DNA from: Hyalangium gracile
Lineage (GTDB): Bacteria > Myxococcota > Myxococcia > Myxococcales > Myxococcaceae
NCBI RefSeq assembly: GCF_020103725.1
Contig: NZ_JAHXBG010000010.1
Location: 124,001 to 188,000, forward strand
Direction: 5' to 3'
Length of the DNA stretch: 64,000 nt
Of the stretch, positions 47,547-55,440 are shown in pieces. Every line of letters starts with the position of its first letter. Positions within the stretch are counted from its first letter, which is position 1. The notes below the pieces were generated by a model. It worked only from the letters and a program-made list of their open reading frames with translations, ran no database searches and was not told the DNA's origin. Both the position numbers and the translations under genes were made by a program.

Positions 47547-48329
47547 ATGCAGGGAATCGCTGGAAAGATCGCGCTCGTCACGGGGGGCAGCTCGGGCATC
47601 GGTCTGGCCACGGCCCAGGCCCTGGGTCGCGCGGGAGCGAAGGTGGCCATCGCCGCCAGGAATGCGGACCGAGGGGAGTCCGCCGTCCGGGCCCTGCGGG
47701 AAGCAGGAGCCGATGCCCTCTTCATCGCCACCGACGTCTCCCGCTCGGACGAGGTCCAGCGGCTGGTGGACGGCGTGATGGAGCGCTGGGGACGCCTGGA
47801 TCTGGCCGTGAACAACGCCTCGCTGGCGGGGCTGCGACTGGCGCCCCTGGCCGAGCTCTCGGAGGAGGAGTTCGACCGGACGGTCTCGGTGTCGCTCAAG
47901 GGCGTCTGGCTGTGCATGAAGCACGAGCTGCCGGCCATGCTCCGTGGAGGCGGAGGCGCCATCGTCAACGTGTCCTCGGTGAATGGGTTCTCGGGGACGC
48001 CCATGGCGGCGGCCTACTGCGCGGCCAAGCATGGGGTGCACGGCCTCAGCCGGACGGCGGCCATGGAGTACGGCGGGAAGGGCGTGCGCGTGAACGTGGT
48101 GTGCCCGGGCGCGCACCGCACTCCCATGCTGGAGGGGGTGTTCGCGAGCGTGTCTCCGGGGGCTCCCGAGCAGGCGGAGGCCATGTACAACTCCCACATT
48201 CCCCTGGGGAGGATCGGTGCTCCCGAGGAGTCGGCGCGCGCCATCGTCTGGTTGCTGTCGGCGGAGGCCTCCTACGTGAATGGCTCGCTGCTGACCGTGG
48301 ACGGGGGCCTGGCAGCTGGGATGAGTTAG
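47547..48329 (+). CDS. Short-chain dehydrogenase/reductase
   Basis: This 260-residue classical SDR oxidises or reduces a hydroxy/keto substrate with NAD(P)H. It has VTGGSSGIG (10-18), VNNAS near 90, a catalytic Ser near 144, Tyr157 and Lys161 (YCAAK), and VNVVCPGAHRTPM near the C-terminus. ATG at 47547 follows CGGAGGAG. The operator-like palindrome lies just upstream, and the divergent MFS exporter suggests a shared stimulus. Substrate unknown. Confidence 0.88.
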   Translation: MQGIAGKIALVTGGSSGIGLATAQALGRAGAKVAIAARNADRGESAVRALREAGADALFIATDVSRSDEVQRLVDGVMERWGRLDLAVNNASLAGLRLAPLAELSEEEFDRTVSVSLKGVWLCMKHELPAMLRGGGGAIVNVSSVNGFSGTPMAAAYCAAKHGVHGLSRTAAMEYGGKGVRVNVVCPGAHRTPMLEGVFASVSPGAPEQAEAMYNSHIPLGRIGAPEESARAIVWLLSAEASYVNGSLLTVDGGLAAGMS

Positions 48330-48347
48330 GCACCTGTGCCAATGCAA

Positions 48348-48440
48348 CGGCCTGGCCAGGGAGGCGCCCTGGGAGCGAACCGGTACCCAACTGGTATGAC
48401 AAGCAGACCAGTTCGGACAGAGTCCGTCTGGCAGGAGGGC
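48348..48440 (+). repeat. Dispersed intergenic repeat, copy 2
   Basis: This 93-bp copy has the left block CGGCCTGGCCAGGGAGG with a CAGGG/CCCTG hairpin, then 7-bp arms AACTGGT (48389-48395) and ACCAGTT (48407-48413) around the same 11-base loop as copy 1. It begins 19 bases after the SDR stop and ends 15 bases before the ArsR-like ATG, so it fills most of that gap and would be the 5' leader or terminator between the two genes. Similarity to copy 3 extends some 20 bases further left. Confidence 0.82.
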
Positions 48441-48454
48441 GGCTCCAGGCACCC

Positions 48455-49045
48455 ATGAAGAAGACGCTGCTGCTGCGAGAACCCCACCAGGTGAGGGTCC
48501 TGGCCCATCCGCTCCGAATGCGCATCATCGAGGCGCTCCGCGCCCAGGAGGCCTCTCCCAAGCAGGTGGCGGAGATGCTGGGGACGAAGCCAACGCGGCT
48601 GTACCACCACTTCTCGGCGCTGGAGGAGGCGGGGCTCATCACCGTGACGGGGACACGGCCGCGACGGGGCGCGGTGGAGCGGCTCTACCAGCCTACGGCT
48701 CGGAGCTTCGTCGTGGACCGAGCCCTCTTCGAGGGTCGACAGCGCCGGCAACACGGCGCGGACGTCACGAGTGCCGCCTCGACCATGTTCGCGGTGACGC
48801 TGGACGAGCTGCGGACCGGCATCGAGGCCGGGACGATTCCGCTGACGGACCGCGAGCGCGTGGAGGTGGCCAGCCTGCGTCTCCCGCTTTCCCCACGGGC
48901 GCTGCCGCGGCTGATGCGGCAGCTTCGGAAGCTGCTGAAAGACTTCCAGGCCGCCGAGGCGCACGAGGACGGTGAAGCCGTGCGCCTGACGCTGGCGTTG
49001 TTCCCTGTCGGTCCGAAGCAGGTGGGCCCGCGTCAGTCCCGGTAG
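48455..49045 (+). CDS. ArsR-like winged-helix regulator
   Basis: This 196-residue protein has a winged helix of the ArsR/HTH_20 type: VRVLAHPLRMRIIEALRAQEASPKQVAEMLG and LYHHFSALEEAGLITVTGTRPRRGAVERLY (about 14-75). The C-terminal half is helical and lacks metal-binding cysteines, so it senses something other than metals. It may control the neighbouring SDR/MFS pair. Its stop overlaps the opposing ABC gene by 13 bases. Confidence 0.8.
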   Translation: MKKTLLLREPHQVRVLAHPLRMRIIEALRAQEASPKQVAEMLGTKPTRLYHHFSALEEAGLITVTGTRPRRGAVERLYQPTARSFVVDRALFEGRQRRQHGADVTSAASTMFAVTLDELRTGIEAGTIPLTDRERVEVASLRLPLSPRALPRLMRQLRKLLKDFQAAEAHEDGEAVRLTLALFPVGPKQVGPRQSR

Positions 49046-50889
49046 CCGCGCGCCTGCAGGTGGAACAGGTGGGCGTAGCGCCCGTCCTTGGCCATCAGCT
49101 CCTCATGGCTGCCCAGCTCTTCCACCTGCCCGTTGTGGAGCACGGCGATCTGGTCCGCCATCCGCACCGTCGAGAAGCGGTGCGAGATGACGATGGCGAT
49201 GCGGTCGGCAGCCAGGGCCTGGAAGCGCTCGAAGAGGGCGTGCTCGGCCTCCGCGTCGATGCTCGCGGTGGGCTCGTCGAGGATGAGCACCTCCGCGTCC
49301 TCGCGCATGAAGGCGCGGGCGACGGCCAGCTTCTGCCACTGGCCCGCGCTGAGCTCCTGCCCCTTCTCGAACCACCCGCCCAGCATCGTGTCGAACTGCT
49401 GGGGCAGCGCCGAGATGACGGGACTGGCGCCTCCGAGGTCCGCCGCGCGGACGATGCGGTTGCGGTCCTCGAGCGCCGGCACGTGTCCCAGCCCGATGTT
49501 CTCCGCCACGCTGAACTGGTAGCGGACGAAGTCCTGGAACACCGCGCCGAAGCGGCTGCGCAGGTCCTCCACGTCCATGTCGCGCAGGTCCACGCCTCCG
49601 TAGAGGATGCAGCCCTCGGTCGGCTCGTAGAGGCGCAGCAGCAGCTTCACCAGCGTGCTCTTGCCCGCTCCGTTCTCTCCCACCAGCGCCAGCTTCTCCC
49701 CGGGCTTGAGCGTCAGCGACACATGCCTCAGTGCCCACGCGTCCTTGCCGGGATACTTGAAGGACACGTCCCGCAGCTCGATGGAGTTACCGCGGCCGTG
49801 AGGAGGCTTGAGCGGGGGCAGGACGCGCGGCTGCTCCGCGCCGGTGGGGATGTCCAGGTACGCGAACAGGTTGCTCATGAAGAGCGCGTCCTCGTACATG
49901 GAGCCGATGCTGGTCAGGATGCCCTGGAACGCCGCCTGCCCCTGACGGAACACCGCCAGATACATGGCCATGTCACCCACTGAGATGGCGGAGGAGGCCG
50001 CCCGGCTCGCGACGAAGGCATAGCAGCCGTAGAAGGCGGCCAGAGACAGGATGCCCAGCCCCAGCCCCCACCCCATCCGCTTGAGCGCCAGGGCCCGGTC
50101 CTCATTGAAGAACTTCTCGAAGAGCGTGCGGTAGCGGCCCAGCACCAGGGGGCCCAGACCGAACAGCTTCACCTCCTTCACGTGGTTGTCCCGCGTGAGG
50201 ATCCACTCCAGGTAGTTGAGCTTGCGGCCCTCGGGGGCACGCCACGAGTAGAGACGGAACCCCGCGGCCGCCAGGCGGGCCTCGGCGATGAAGGCGGGGA
50301 TGGACGCGGCCACCAGCACGGCCACGCTCCACGGCGCCAGAGACACCAGGAGCGCCGCGTACGTGGACAGCGTCACCACGTTGCGCGCGATGGTGAACAC
50401 CTGCATCACGAGGGAGAGCGGGCGGCTGTTGGCCTCACGCCGCGCGTTCTGCATCTTGTCGTAGGTGTCCGAGTCCTCGAAGTGCCGAAGCTCGAGTTCC
50501 AGCGCCTTGTGGAGGATGCGCTCGTTGAGGAGGTTGCCCAGGTTGGCGCGCAGCAGCTCCCGGGTGAGCGCCAGGCTGCGCTCCACCAGCGCCGAGCCCA
50601 ACATCAGTCCGAACTCCAGCCCCACCAGCTCCATCACGTGCGAGCGGAGCGCCGGGTCTCCACCGCTCTTTGCCGCCGCCACCACGCCGTCGACGATGAG
50701 CTTGCCCACGTAGGCGATGGCCGCGGGCAGCAACGCCGCCACGAGCGTCAGCCCCCCGAGCATCACCGCCAGCTTGGGGCTGGACTGCCAGAAGATCCGG
50801 AACGTGCCCGGGAGCTGCTTGAAGAGGCTGCCCGCGTTCTTCAGGCGGGACGTGAGTGAAGCCGGAGGGGATGCGAGGGGTGGAGCCAC
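49033..50889 (-). CDS. ABC exporter half-transporter (permease-ATPase fusion)
   Basis: This 618-residue protein has an N-terminal membrane domain of about six helices (about 38-330) and a C-terminal nucleotide-binding domain: LVGENGAGKST (Walker A), LSAGQWQKLAVARAF in place of LSGGQ, VLILDEPTASID (Walker B) and IVISHRFSTV (H-loop). It is a half transporter that should work as a dimer, like MsbA-type exporters, with unknown substrate. The start is GTG at 50889. The TM part is of the ABC_membrane type found in ABC exporters. Confidence 0.87.
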   Translation of the reverse strand: MAPPLASPPASLTSRLKNAGSLFKQLPGTFRIFWQSSPKLAVMLGGLTLVAALLPAAIAYVGKLIVDGVVAAAKSGGDPALRSHVMELVGLEFGLMLGSALVERSLALTRELLRANLGNLLNERILHKALELELRHFEDSDTYDKMQNARREANSRPLSLVMQVFTIARNVVTLSTYAALLVSLAPWSVAVLVAASIPAFIAEARLAAAGFRLYSWRAPEGRKLNYLEWILTRDNHVKEVKLFGLGPLVLGRYRTLFEKFFNEDRALALKRMGWGLGLGILSLAAFYGCYAFVASRAASSAISVGDMAMYLAVFRQGQAAFQGILTSIGSMYEDALFMSNLFAYLDIPTGAEQPRVLPPLKPPHGRGNSIELRDVSFKYPGKDAWALRHVSLTLKPGEKLALVGENGAGKSTLVKLLLRLYEPTEGCILYGGVDLRDMDVEDLRSRFGAVFQDFVRYQFSVAENIGLGHVPALEDRNRIVRAADLGGASPVISALPQQFDTMLGGWFEKGQELSAGQWQKLAVARAFMREDAEVLILDEPTASIDAEAEHALFERFQALAADRIAIVISHRFSTVRMADQIAVLHNGQVEELGSHEELMAKDGRYAHLFHLQARGYRD

Positions 50890-51023
50890 GATCCGCTGTT
50901 ACTAATCGATTCGCGGCCGGTCCGCTTGCCCGCCCATCCTCCCTATATCTGTAGCGAGGAGGAAGAGTCCCACGACGCCCCTGGCCTGGTGCCGGGCACA
51001 TCGCTATCGTGTGGGCATTCCAC

Positions 51024-51977
51024 TCACGGCGCGTGGGCCTTGGCCACCAGCACGTCACAGCTGGCGCGCATCACCAGCTGCTCGGGGAACCCGGGCCCCG
51101 GCAGCGGCGACTCCTCGCCACTCATCCCCAGCGCCAGTAGATCCGAGCCCCGCTCCTCCGCCTCCGCCAGCATCGCCTCCACCAGCGGCTCGCCGCACCG
51201 GATGGAGACCTCGCACTCCCGCCCCGCCTCCCGGTACGGCGCCAGGAACCGACTCAGCGCCTTGCGCGCCGCCAGCTCGAGCTCCTGGCGCACCGACAGC
51301 CAGTGCTCCTTCGACGTCATCCCCGCGTGCCACAACCCCGGCGCCAGGCACGGCGCCGGCACGTGCACCACGTCCACTCCCACCGGCGCCGGACACAGCC
51401 GCAGCGCCAGCTCCAGCGCCCGCCGCGAGTCCTCCGACAGGTCCACCGCCACCAGCGGCCGCTGATACGCCCGCGACGGATGCGCCCCCACCACCAGCAG
51501 CGGCGCCTCCATCCGACGCACCAGGCCTCGCACCGTCGCGCCTCGCTCCTGCCCTCGCGCCGCATGCGGGCGCCCCACCACCGCCACCTCCACCTCCAGC
51601 CGCCGCACCGCCCCGGAGATCTCCTCCACCGCATCCCCCGCCCGCAGCTCCTCCTTCACCTCCACCGGCTCCCGCTCGCGCAGCCTCCGACGCGCCGCCC
51701 CCGCCACCCGGCTCAGGCAGCGCCCCTCCAGCAACATCTCCCCGGGCACCGGAATCAACGGCAACTGCTTCGCCGCGTGGAACAACGTCAGCGAGGCCCC
51801 TTCGACCAGCGGCAGCCGCAGCGCTCGCGCCAACGCCAGGTCCGAGCACATCGAGAAGTCCGTCGCCACCAGCAGCCGCGTCAGCCCCCGAGCCTTCTGG
51901 CTGGCGTGCAGCAGCTTCTTGAGGAATGGGTGCGGCGTGACCGTCGAGCCCACGTCGAGATGTGAGGTTCCAGCCAT
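51024..51977 (-). CDS. Tandem universal stress protein (UspA)
   Basis: This 317-residue protein contains two UspA-type domains, the first starting at LTRLLVATDFSMCSDLALARAL (about 32) and the second at RPLVAVDLSEDSRRALELALRL (about 172), each ending in a Val-rich strand (PLLVVGAHPSR, VMRASCDVLVAK). GMSGEESPLPGPGFPEQLV is the nucleotide-binding type end. Tandem Usp proteins bind ATP or act in stress and starvation. GGAGGTG lies before the ATG. Confidence 0.8.
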   Translation of the reverse strand: MAGTSHLDVGSTVTPHPFLKKLLHASQKARGLTRLLVATDFSMCSDLALARALRLPLVEGASLTLFHAAKQLPLIPVPGEMLLEGRCLSRVAGAARRRLREREPVEVKEELRAGDAVEEISGAVRRLEVEVAVVGRPHAARGQERGATVRGLVRRMEAPLLVVGAHPSRAYQRPLVAVDLSEDSRRALELALRLCPAPVGVDVVHVPAPCLAPGLWHAGMTSKEHWLSVRQELELAARKALSRFLAPYREAGRECEVSIRCGEPLVEAMLAEAEERGSDLLALGMSGEESPLPGPGFPEQLVMRASCDVLVAKAHAP

Positions 51978-52406
51978 CGCGACACCTCCATCCTCCTCTC
52001 TTTTGAAGCTTCAGACTCCGGGACGTCGCCGCCACCTTTTCGGGAACAGCCCGCTCCCCCGCTCGCAGGGCCTGCTCCCTCGGCCACGCCCCCCCACCCG
52101 TCGCCACACCGCCCCCTGCGTCGCTCGGGATGCGGCCGCGTGCAGCCCCTGGCACAACGGGACGCTCTTCCGTCCTCCAGTCCACGCCCTGTCGGAAGGA
52201 ATTACAGGAGTGTGCGCAGTTCCACGCACTTGCGCGCAGGCAGGCATGCATCCCGCAACCACAAATCGGCTCCTTGCCGTGTCCGCTCCGCGACACGCTC
52301 CGGCTCCGCGCGAGCCGCAGCGACGGCCAGCCCTTTGCAGAGGAACAGGGCGTCAGTTGGGGAGCTGCCGCGGTGACAGAGCGGGAGCGTAGAAGGGGGA
52401 ACAGCC
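51978..52406. other. 429-base intergenic region
   Basis: It holds the divergent promoters of the uspA-type gene (minus) and the 52-residue gene (plus). A somewhat AT-richer patch occurs near 52000-52015. No repeat copy, operator or RNA gene could be identified; the short open frames in it have no ribosome site. Confidence 0.45.
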
Positions 52407-52565
52407 ATGCGCGGAGTCATCACAGGACGTGAGGTGGTCGCCAACCTCGGCCTCATCTACCGGGAGTTCGGCGCGAGCTGCCTCGTGCGCTGTCTGTGGG
52501 CGCTCGTCAGCGGCAAGTCCACCACCTTCCTCGAGGTGGCCTGCCAGTGCGAGCGCCACCCCTGA
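52407..52565 (+). CDS. Small (52-residue) conserved-looking protein
   Basis: The reading frame MRGVITGREVVANLG... ends CQCERHP and holds four cysteines (SCLVRC at 25-29, then ACQC near 46-48) in a helical context, as if for a small membrane-proximal or metal-binding protein. AAGGGGGA precedes the ATG with good spacing, and codon third positions are GC-rich as in neighbouring genes. No family was recognised. It lies between the Usp and CsbD stress-type genes. Confidence 0.5.
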   Translation: MRGVITGREVVANLGLIYREFGASCLVRCLWALVSGKSTTFLEVACQCERHP

Positions 52566-52632
52566 AGACACGAAGGGCCGCAGGGAGCTGCACCCCCCAC
52601 GGCCCCTCAGTCCCCCCTTCGCCGGTCCGAGC

Positions 52633-52821
52633 CTACGGCTCCTCCCGGCGGCGATCCGGATCCACCGCGTCCTTGATGACACGCTTGGCGTCCTCGATCT
52701 TCTCCTTCACGTTGCCCTTGAAGGTGTCGGCCTTGCCCTCGGCCTCCAGCTCACGGTCGCCCGTGGCCACGCCCGTCGTCTCCTTGATCTTCCCCTTCGC
52801 CTTGTCGGTCCACTCACCCAT
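52633..52821 (-). CDS. CsbD-family stress protein
   Basis: This 62-residue hydrophilic protein matches the CsbD family (TDKAKGKIKETTGVATGDRELEAEGKADTFKGNVKE). Members are induced by general stress in many bacteria, with unknown biochemistry. A strong AGGAGGA ribosome site is 7 bases before the ATG at 52821. It is monocistronic as far as can be seen. Confidence 0.88.
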   Translation of the reverse strand: MGEWTDKAKGKIKETTGVATGDRELEAEGKADTFKGNVKEKIEDAKRVIKDAVDPDRRREEP

Positions 52822-52937
52822 GGTGCTTCCTCCTGTGTCGTGTGCGCCGTGGCGCCCCGAGTCAAAGGTGGGCACACACTTCAAGGCTGGCAGGCGTCGG
52901 GACCACGTCCGCTCGCACGCTCTCCGAGGAGCGGGGC

Positions 52938-53768
52938 TCAGTCCGCCAGGGGTTCCGGAAGCGGCGCGAGCCCGCCGCTCACGCTCAGCACCGGCAGGCG
53001 GAGTGTCCGCGCCAGCTCACCCATGAGGGCCCCGAGCCGCGCCAGGCGCTCGCGGGGCTCCGGACGTCCCTCCTCGAAGCTCGCCGCATCCAGATACTCG
53101 AGCTGCGCCGAGGCCCGGCCGTGGAGCGTCCCCAGCCTCGCGTCGAGCGCCTCCAGCCGCACGTGCATCGCCTCGAGGAAGGCCGTGGCACGGCCGAGCT
53201 CTCCGCACGCCGCGTCGAAGGCGCGAATCGACTCGCTCTGCGCCGACGTGGGGCCGCAGGCCGCCGCGGGATAGAGCGAGACACCGTCCACGATGACGGC
53301 CGGCGCCTGCTCCTTCAGCCAGCCCCGCTCGAGCCACTCCAGCATCGGCGCCAGCTCCGGCGGCGCCACCTCGCCCACGCCCAGCAGCGCCCAGGCCCGG
53401 CGCGCCGAGGGAGCCACGGGCTCACGGGGCAGCGCACCCACCGCGACAGCGCCCTCGGGCGTCAGCACCTCGGCGGCCCGCGCGTGCTCCCAGCGCTCCA
53501 GCCGCTCCAGCAGCTCGCGGAAGGGGAGCGCCGTCTGCTGCCACGCCAGTGACTGGCGCTCGCCGTACGTGCGCGCCCGCTCCTTCACCCGCTGACGCGT
53601 GGCCCGGAGCGTCTTCACCGCCTCCTGGTGCCGCGCCCAGGCCTCCCGGCCCGCGGTGCCCTCCGGGAACGGCGGCGGCGGCGAGAGCTCCTCCAGGGCG
53701 CGCTTCAGCCCGAGCCCCAGCGTCGTCAACGCGATGCCGCCGAGTGCGACGGGCAGAAGGAAGAACAT
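52938..53768 (-). CDS. Membrane-anchored coiled-coil protein, unknown function
   Basis: This 276-residue protein starts with a hydrophobic helix (MFFLLPVALGGIALTTLGLGL), possibly an anchor, and continues with a helical part of heptad character (QEAVKTLRATRQRVKERARTYGERQSLA, ALGRATAFLEAMHVRLEALDARL). No enzyme motif was recognised. It follows the CsbD gene on the same strand, 116 bases away. Confidence 0.6.
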   Translation of the reverse strand: MFFLLPVALGGIALTTLGLGLKRALEELSPPPPFPEGTAGREAWARHQEAVKTLRATRQRVKERARTYGERQSLAWQQTALPFRELLERLERWEHARAAEVLTPEGAVAVGALPREPVAPSARRAWALLGVGEVAPPELAPMLEWLERGWLKEQAPAVIVDGVSLYPAAACGPTSAQSESIRAFDAACGELGRATAFLEAMHVRLEALDARLGTLHGRASAQLEYLDAASFEEGRPEPRERLARLGALMGELARTLRLPVLSVSGGLAPLPEPLAD

Positions 53769-54162
53769 GCGGACACCTCCACCCGCACCCTAATCCGCTC
53801 CCACCCGCGAGCCGATCGCCGCCCGCGCGCTCCCCTTCTCCTCAGGCGGGCCTGCGAAGGCTCCACCCCTGAAGCCCACCTCGCAGGAGCGGAGCGCATC
53901 AGGCCGCGCCACCTGAAACGGGCCGAGGGCGACCCGAGTCCTCATCACCCCCATGTCCAGTCCACCCTCCCTGCCGGGCGAACCGTGGCCGTACTGGTCT
54001 GCTTGTCATACCAGTTGGGGCCAAGTCCGCGCACAGGGCGCCTCCCTGGCCAGGCCGTGGCCCTGGCGCAGGCCCCTTCCCGCCAGATGCATGAACTTCT
54101 TCGGAATGGCTTAATCTCTCGGGTGAGCACGGGTGGCTCCCTCTCCCACCCTGGTCCTTCCC
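53769..54162. other. 394-base intergenic region containing repeat copy 3
   Basis: Divergent genes flank it, so promoters for both lie here. The only structured element is repeat copy 3 at 53965-54057; its outer edges (53769-53964 and 54058-54162) show nothing else. The start of the plus-strand gene at 54163 is not certain. Confidence 0.6.
53965..54057 (-). repeat. Dispersed intergenic repeat, copy 3
   Basis: On the minus strand this 93-bp copy matches copy 2 at 76 of 93 positions. The first 20 bases (CGGCCTGGCCAGGGAGGCGC) are identical, as is the hairpin core. Arms ACTGGT and ACCAGT (plus-strand 53993-53998 and 54010-54015) surround the shared 11-base loop. It is oriented towards the coiled-coil gene, whose start is about 200 bases away. 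Confidence 0.82.
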
Positions 54163-55428
54163 ATGACGACTTCAGCCCTCTCCGCCCATGAGCGTTGCGC
54201 CGGCGCGCTTCGCCTGCTGTTCCTCGGCGAGTTCGCCCTCCTCCTCCTGAGGCTCCTCCGCATTCCGGCGGACGCCCTCTTCATGGCGCATGTGGCTTCC
54301 TCCGGAGCGGGGCTGCGGATGTACTTCGCCGCGTACACGCTGATCTCCCTGCTGCCCGAGGGGCTCGTCGTGCTCGGCCTCCTGCGCTTCGGAGCGTCCC
54401 TGGAGAACCCGACGGTGCGCCGGTGGTCGTGGGCGACCGTCAGCCTCCTCGGTGTCCAGGTGGCCACCAGCCTCACCGGAATGGCGCTCTCGTGGGCCAT
54501 GGAGGGCAGGAGAGGACCGGCAGGCACCGTCCTCTCCGTCGTCGGCAACGGGGTGTTCCTGGCCTTCCTCGCGGCGATGCTCGTGACGGTGTGGAAGGGG
54601 TGCCGGAGCCTCGAAGCCCGTCCGCCTCGGGAGCTCTTCCTGGCCATCGGGGGCATCTCGGCGCTGGTCTTCGTGGGGCGGCTCCTCAGCCACTTCCTCC
54701 AGCCCGGCGACCCGGATCTGCCGACCCTGTACATGGTCCTGCAAGGTCCCACCCTGGCCAGCGCTGGCCTGCTGGTGGGAGCCCTCTTCCTGACCCGCGC
54801 GGAGTTGCTGCGCGCGCGGGAGGCACAGCCCGAGGACTCGGAGTGGAGCGCCGCGCGGAAGGGACTCCGCCTGTGGCTCTGGGGCCTGGTCACGCTCGTG
54901 GGCGGGGGCCTCCTGGCGTTCGCGCTCGTGCTGGCGAGCTGGGATTCCAAGACGACCGTCGTCGTGGCGTTCTGCGCCCCCTTTGTCCTCCTGGCCATGG
55001 GCCTCTTCCAGTACGCGCGCGTGCCGGAGGCTTCCGGTGCGCGAGTGCCCGCCTACGTGGCCGTCAGCCTGTTCGTGCTCGTGTTCTCATCCATCGCCTG
55101 GGTGGCCCACCCGGTGTTCTCGATCGGGCTCCGCGTGCTCAGCCTGACCGGCATGGCCTTCCTCGTCCGCTCCTTCATCCGGGCGGCGCCCTCCCTTGCC
55201 GACACCACGAGGCACGTGGGCCAGGTCCTGCTCATCTCGAGCGCGGCGACGTTCGGGCTGGTCCTCTTCGCGGCGTCCGACGACATCCTGCGCCTCCTGT
55301 ACTTCGTGGCGGCGCTGGTCAACCTCATCTACGGAGTGCGCTTCATCGTCCTGGTGAACCGGCTCAGGCGCGAGCTGGGGCCGGAGGCCGAGGCCACCGC
55401 GGCGGCCCCCGTGTTCTCCCAGGTTTGA
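54163..55428 (+). CDS. Polytopic membrane protein of unknown function
   Basis: This 421-residue protein has about ten hydrophobic segments spread over its length (for example LLFLGEFALLLLRLLRI, LISLLPEGLVVLGLL, AYVAVSLFVLVFSSIAWV). Charged loops are short. No transporter or enzyme motif was recognised. The start at 54163 is a choice; GTG at 54133 would add ten residues. It converges with the CrtI-type gene 12 bases away. Confidence 0.6.
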   Translation: MTTSALSAHERCAGALRLLFLGEFALLLLRLLRIPADALFMAHVASSGAGLRMYFAAYTLISLLPEGLVVLGLLRFGASLENPTVRRWSWATVSLLGVQVATSLTGMALSWAMEGRRGPAGTVLSVVGNGVFLAFLAAMLVTVWKGCRSLEARPPRELFLAIGGISALVFVGRLLSHFLQPGDPDLPTLYMVLQGPTLASAGLLVGALFLTRAELLRAREAQPEDSEWSAARKGLRLWLWGLVTLVGGGLLAFALVLASWDSKTTVVVAFCAPFVLLAMGLFQYARVPEASGARVPAYVAVSLFVLVFSSIAWVAHPVFSIGLRVLSLTGMAFLVRSFIRAAPSLADTTRHVGQVLLISSAATFGLVLFAASDDILRLLYFVAALVNLIYGVRFIVLVNRLRRELGPEAEATAAAPVFSQV

Positions 55429-55440
55429 CGCGAGCCGGGC

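Noticed and set aside
52146..52165. TGGCAC resembling a sigma-54 -24 element
   Set aside because: The matching TTGC at the -12 spacing is absent.
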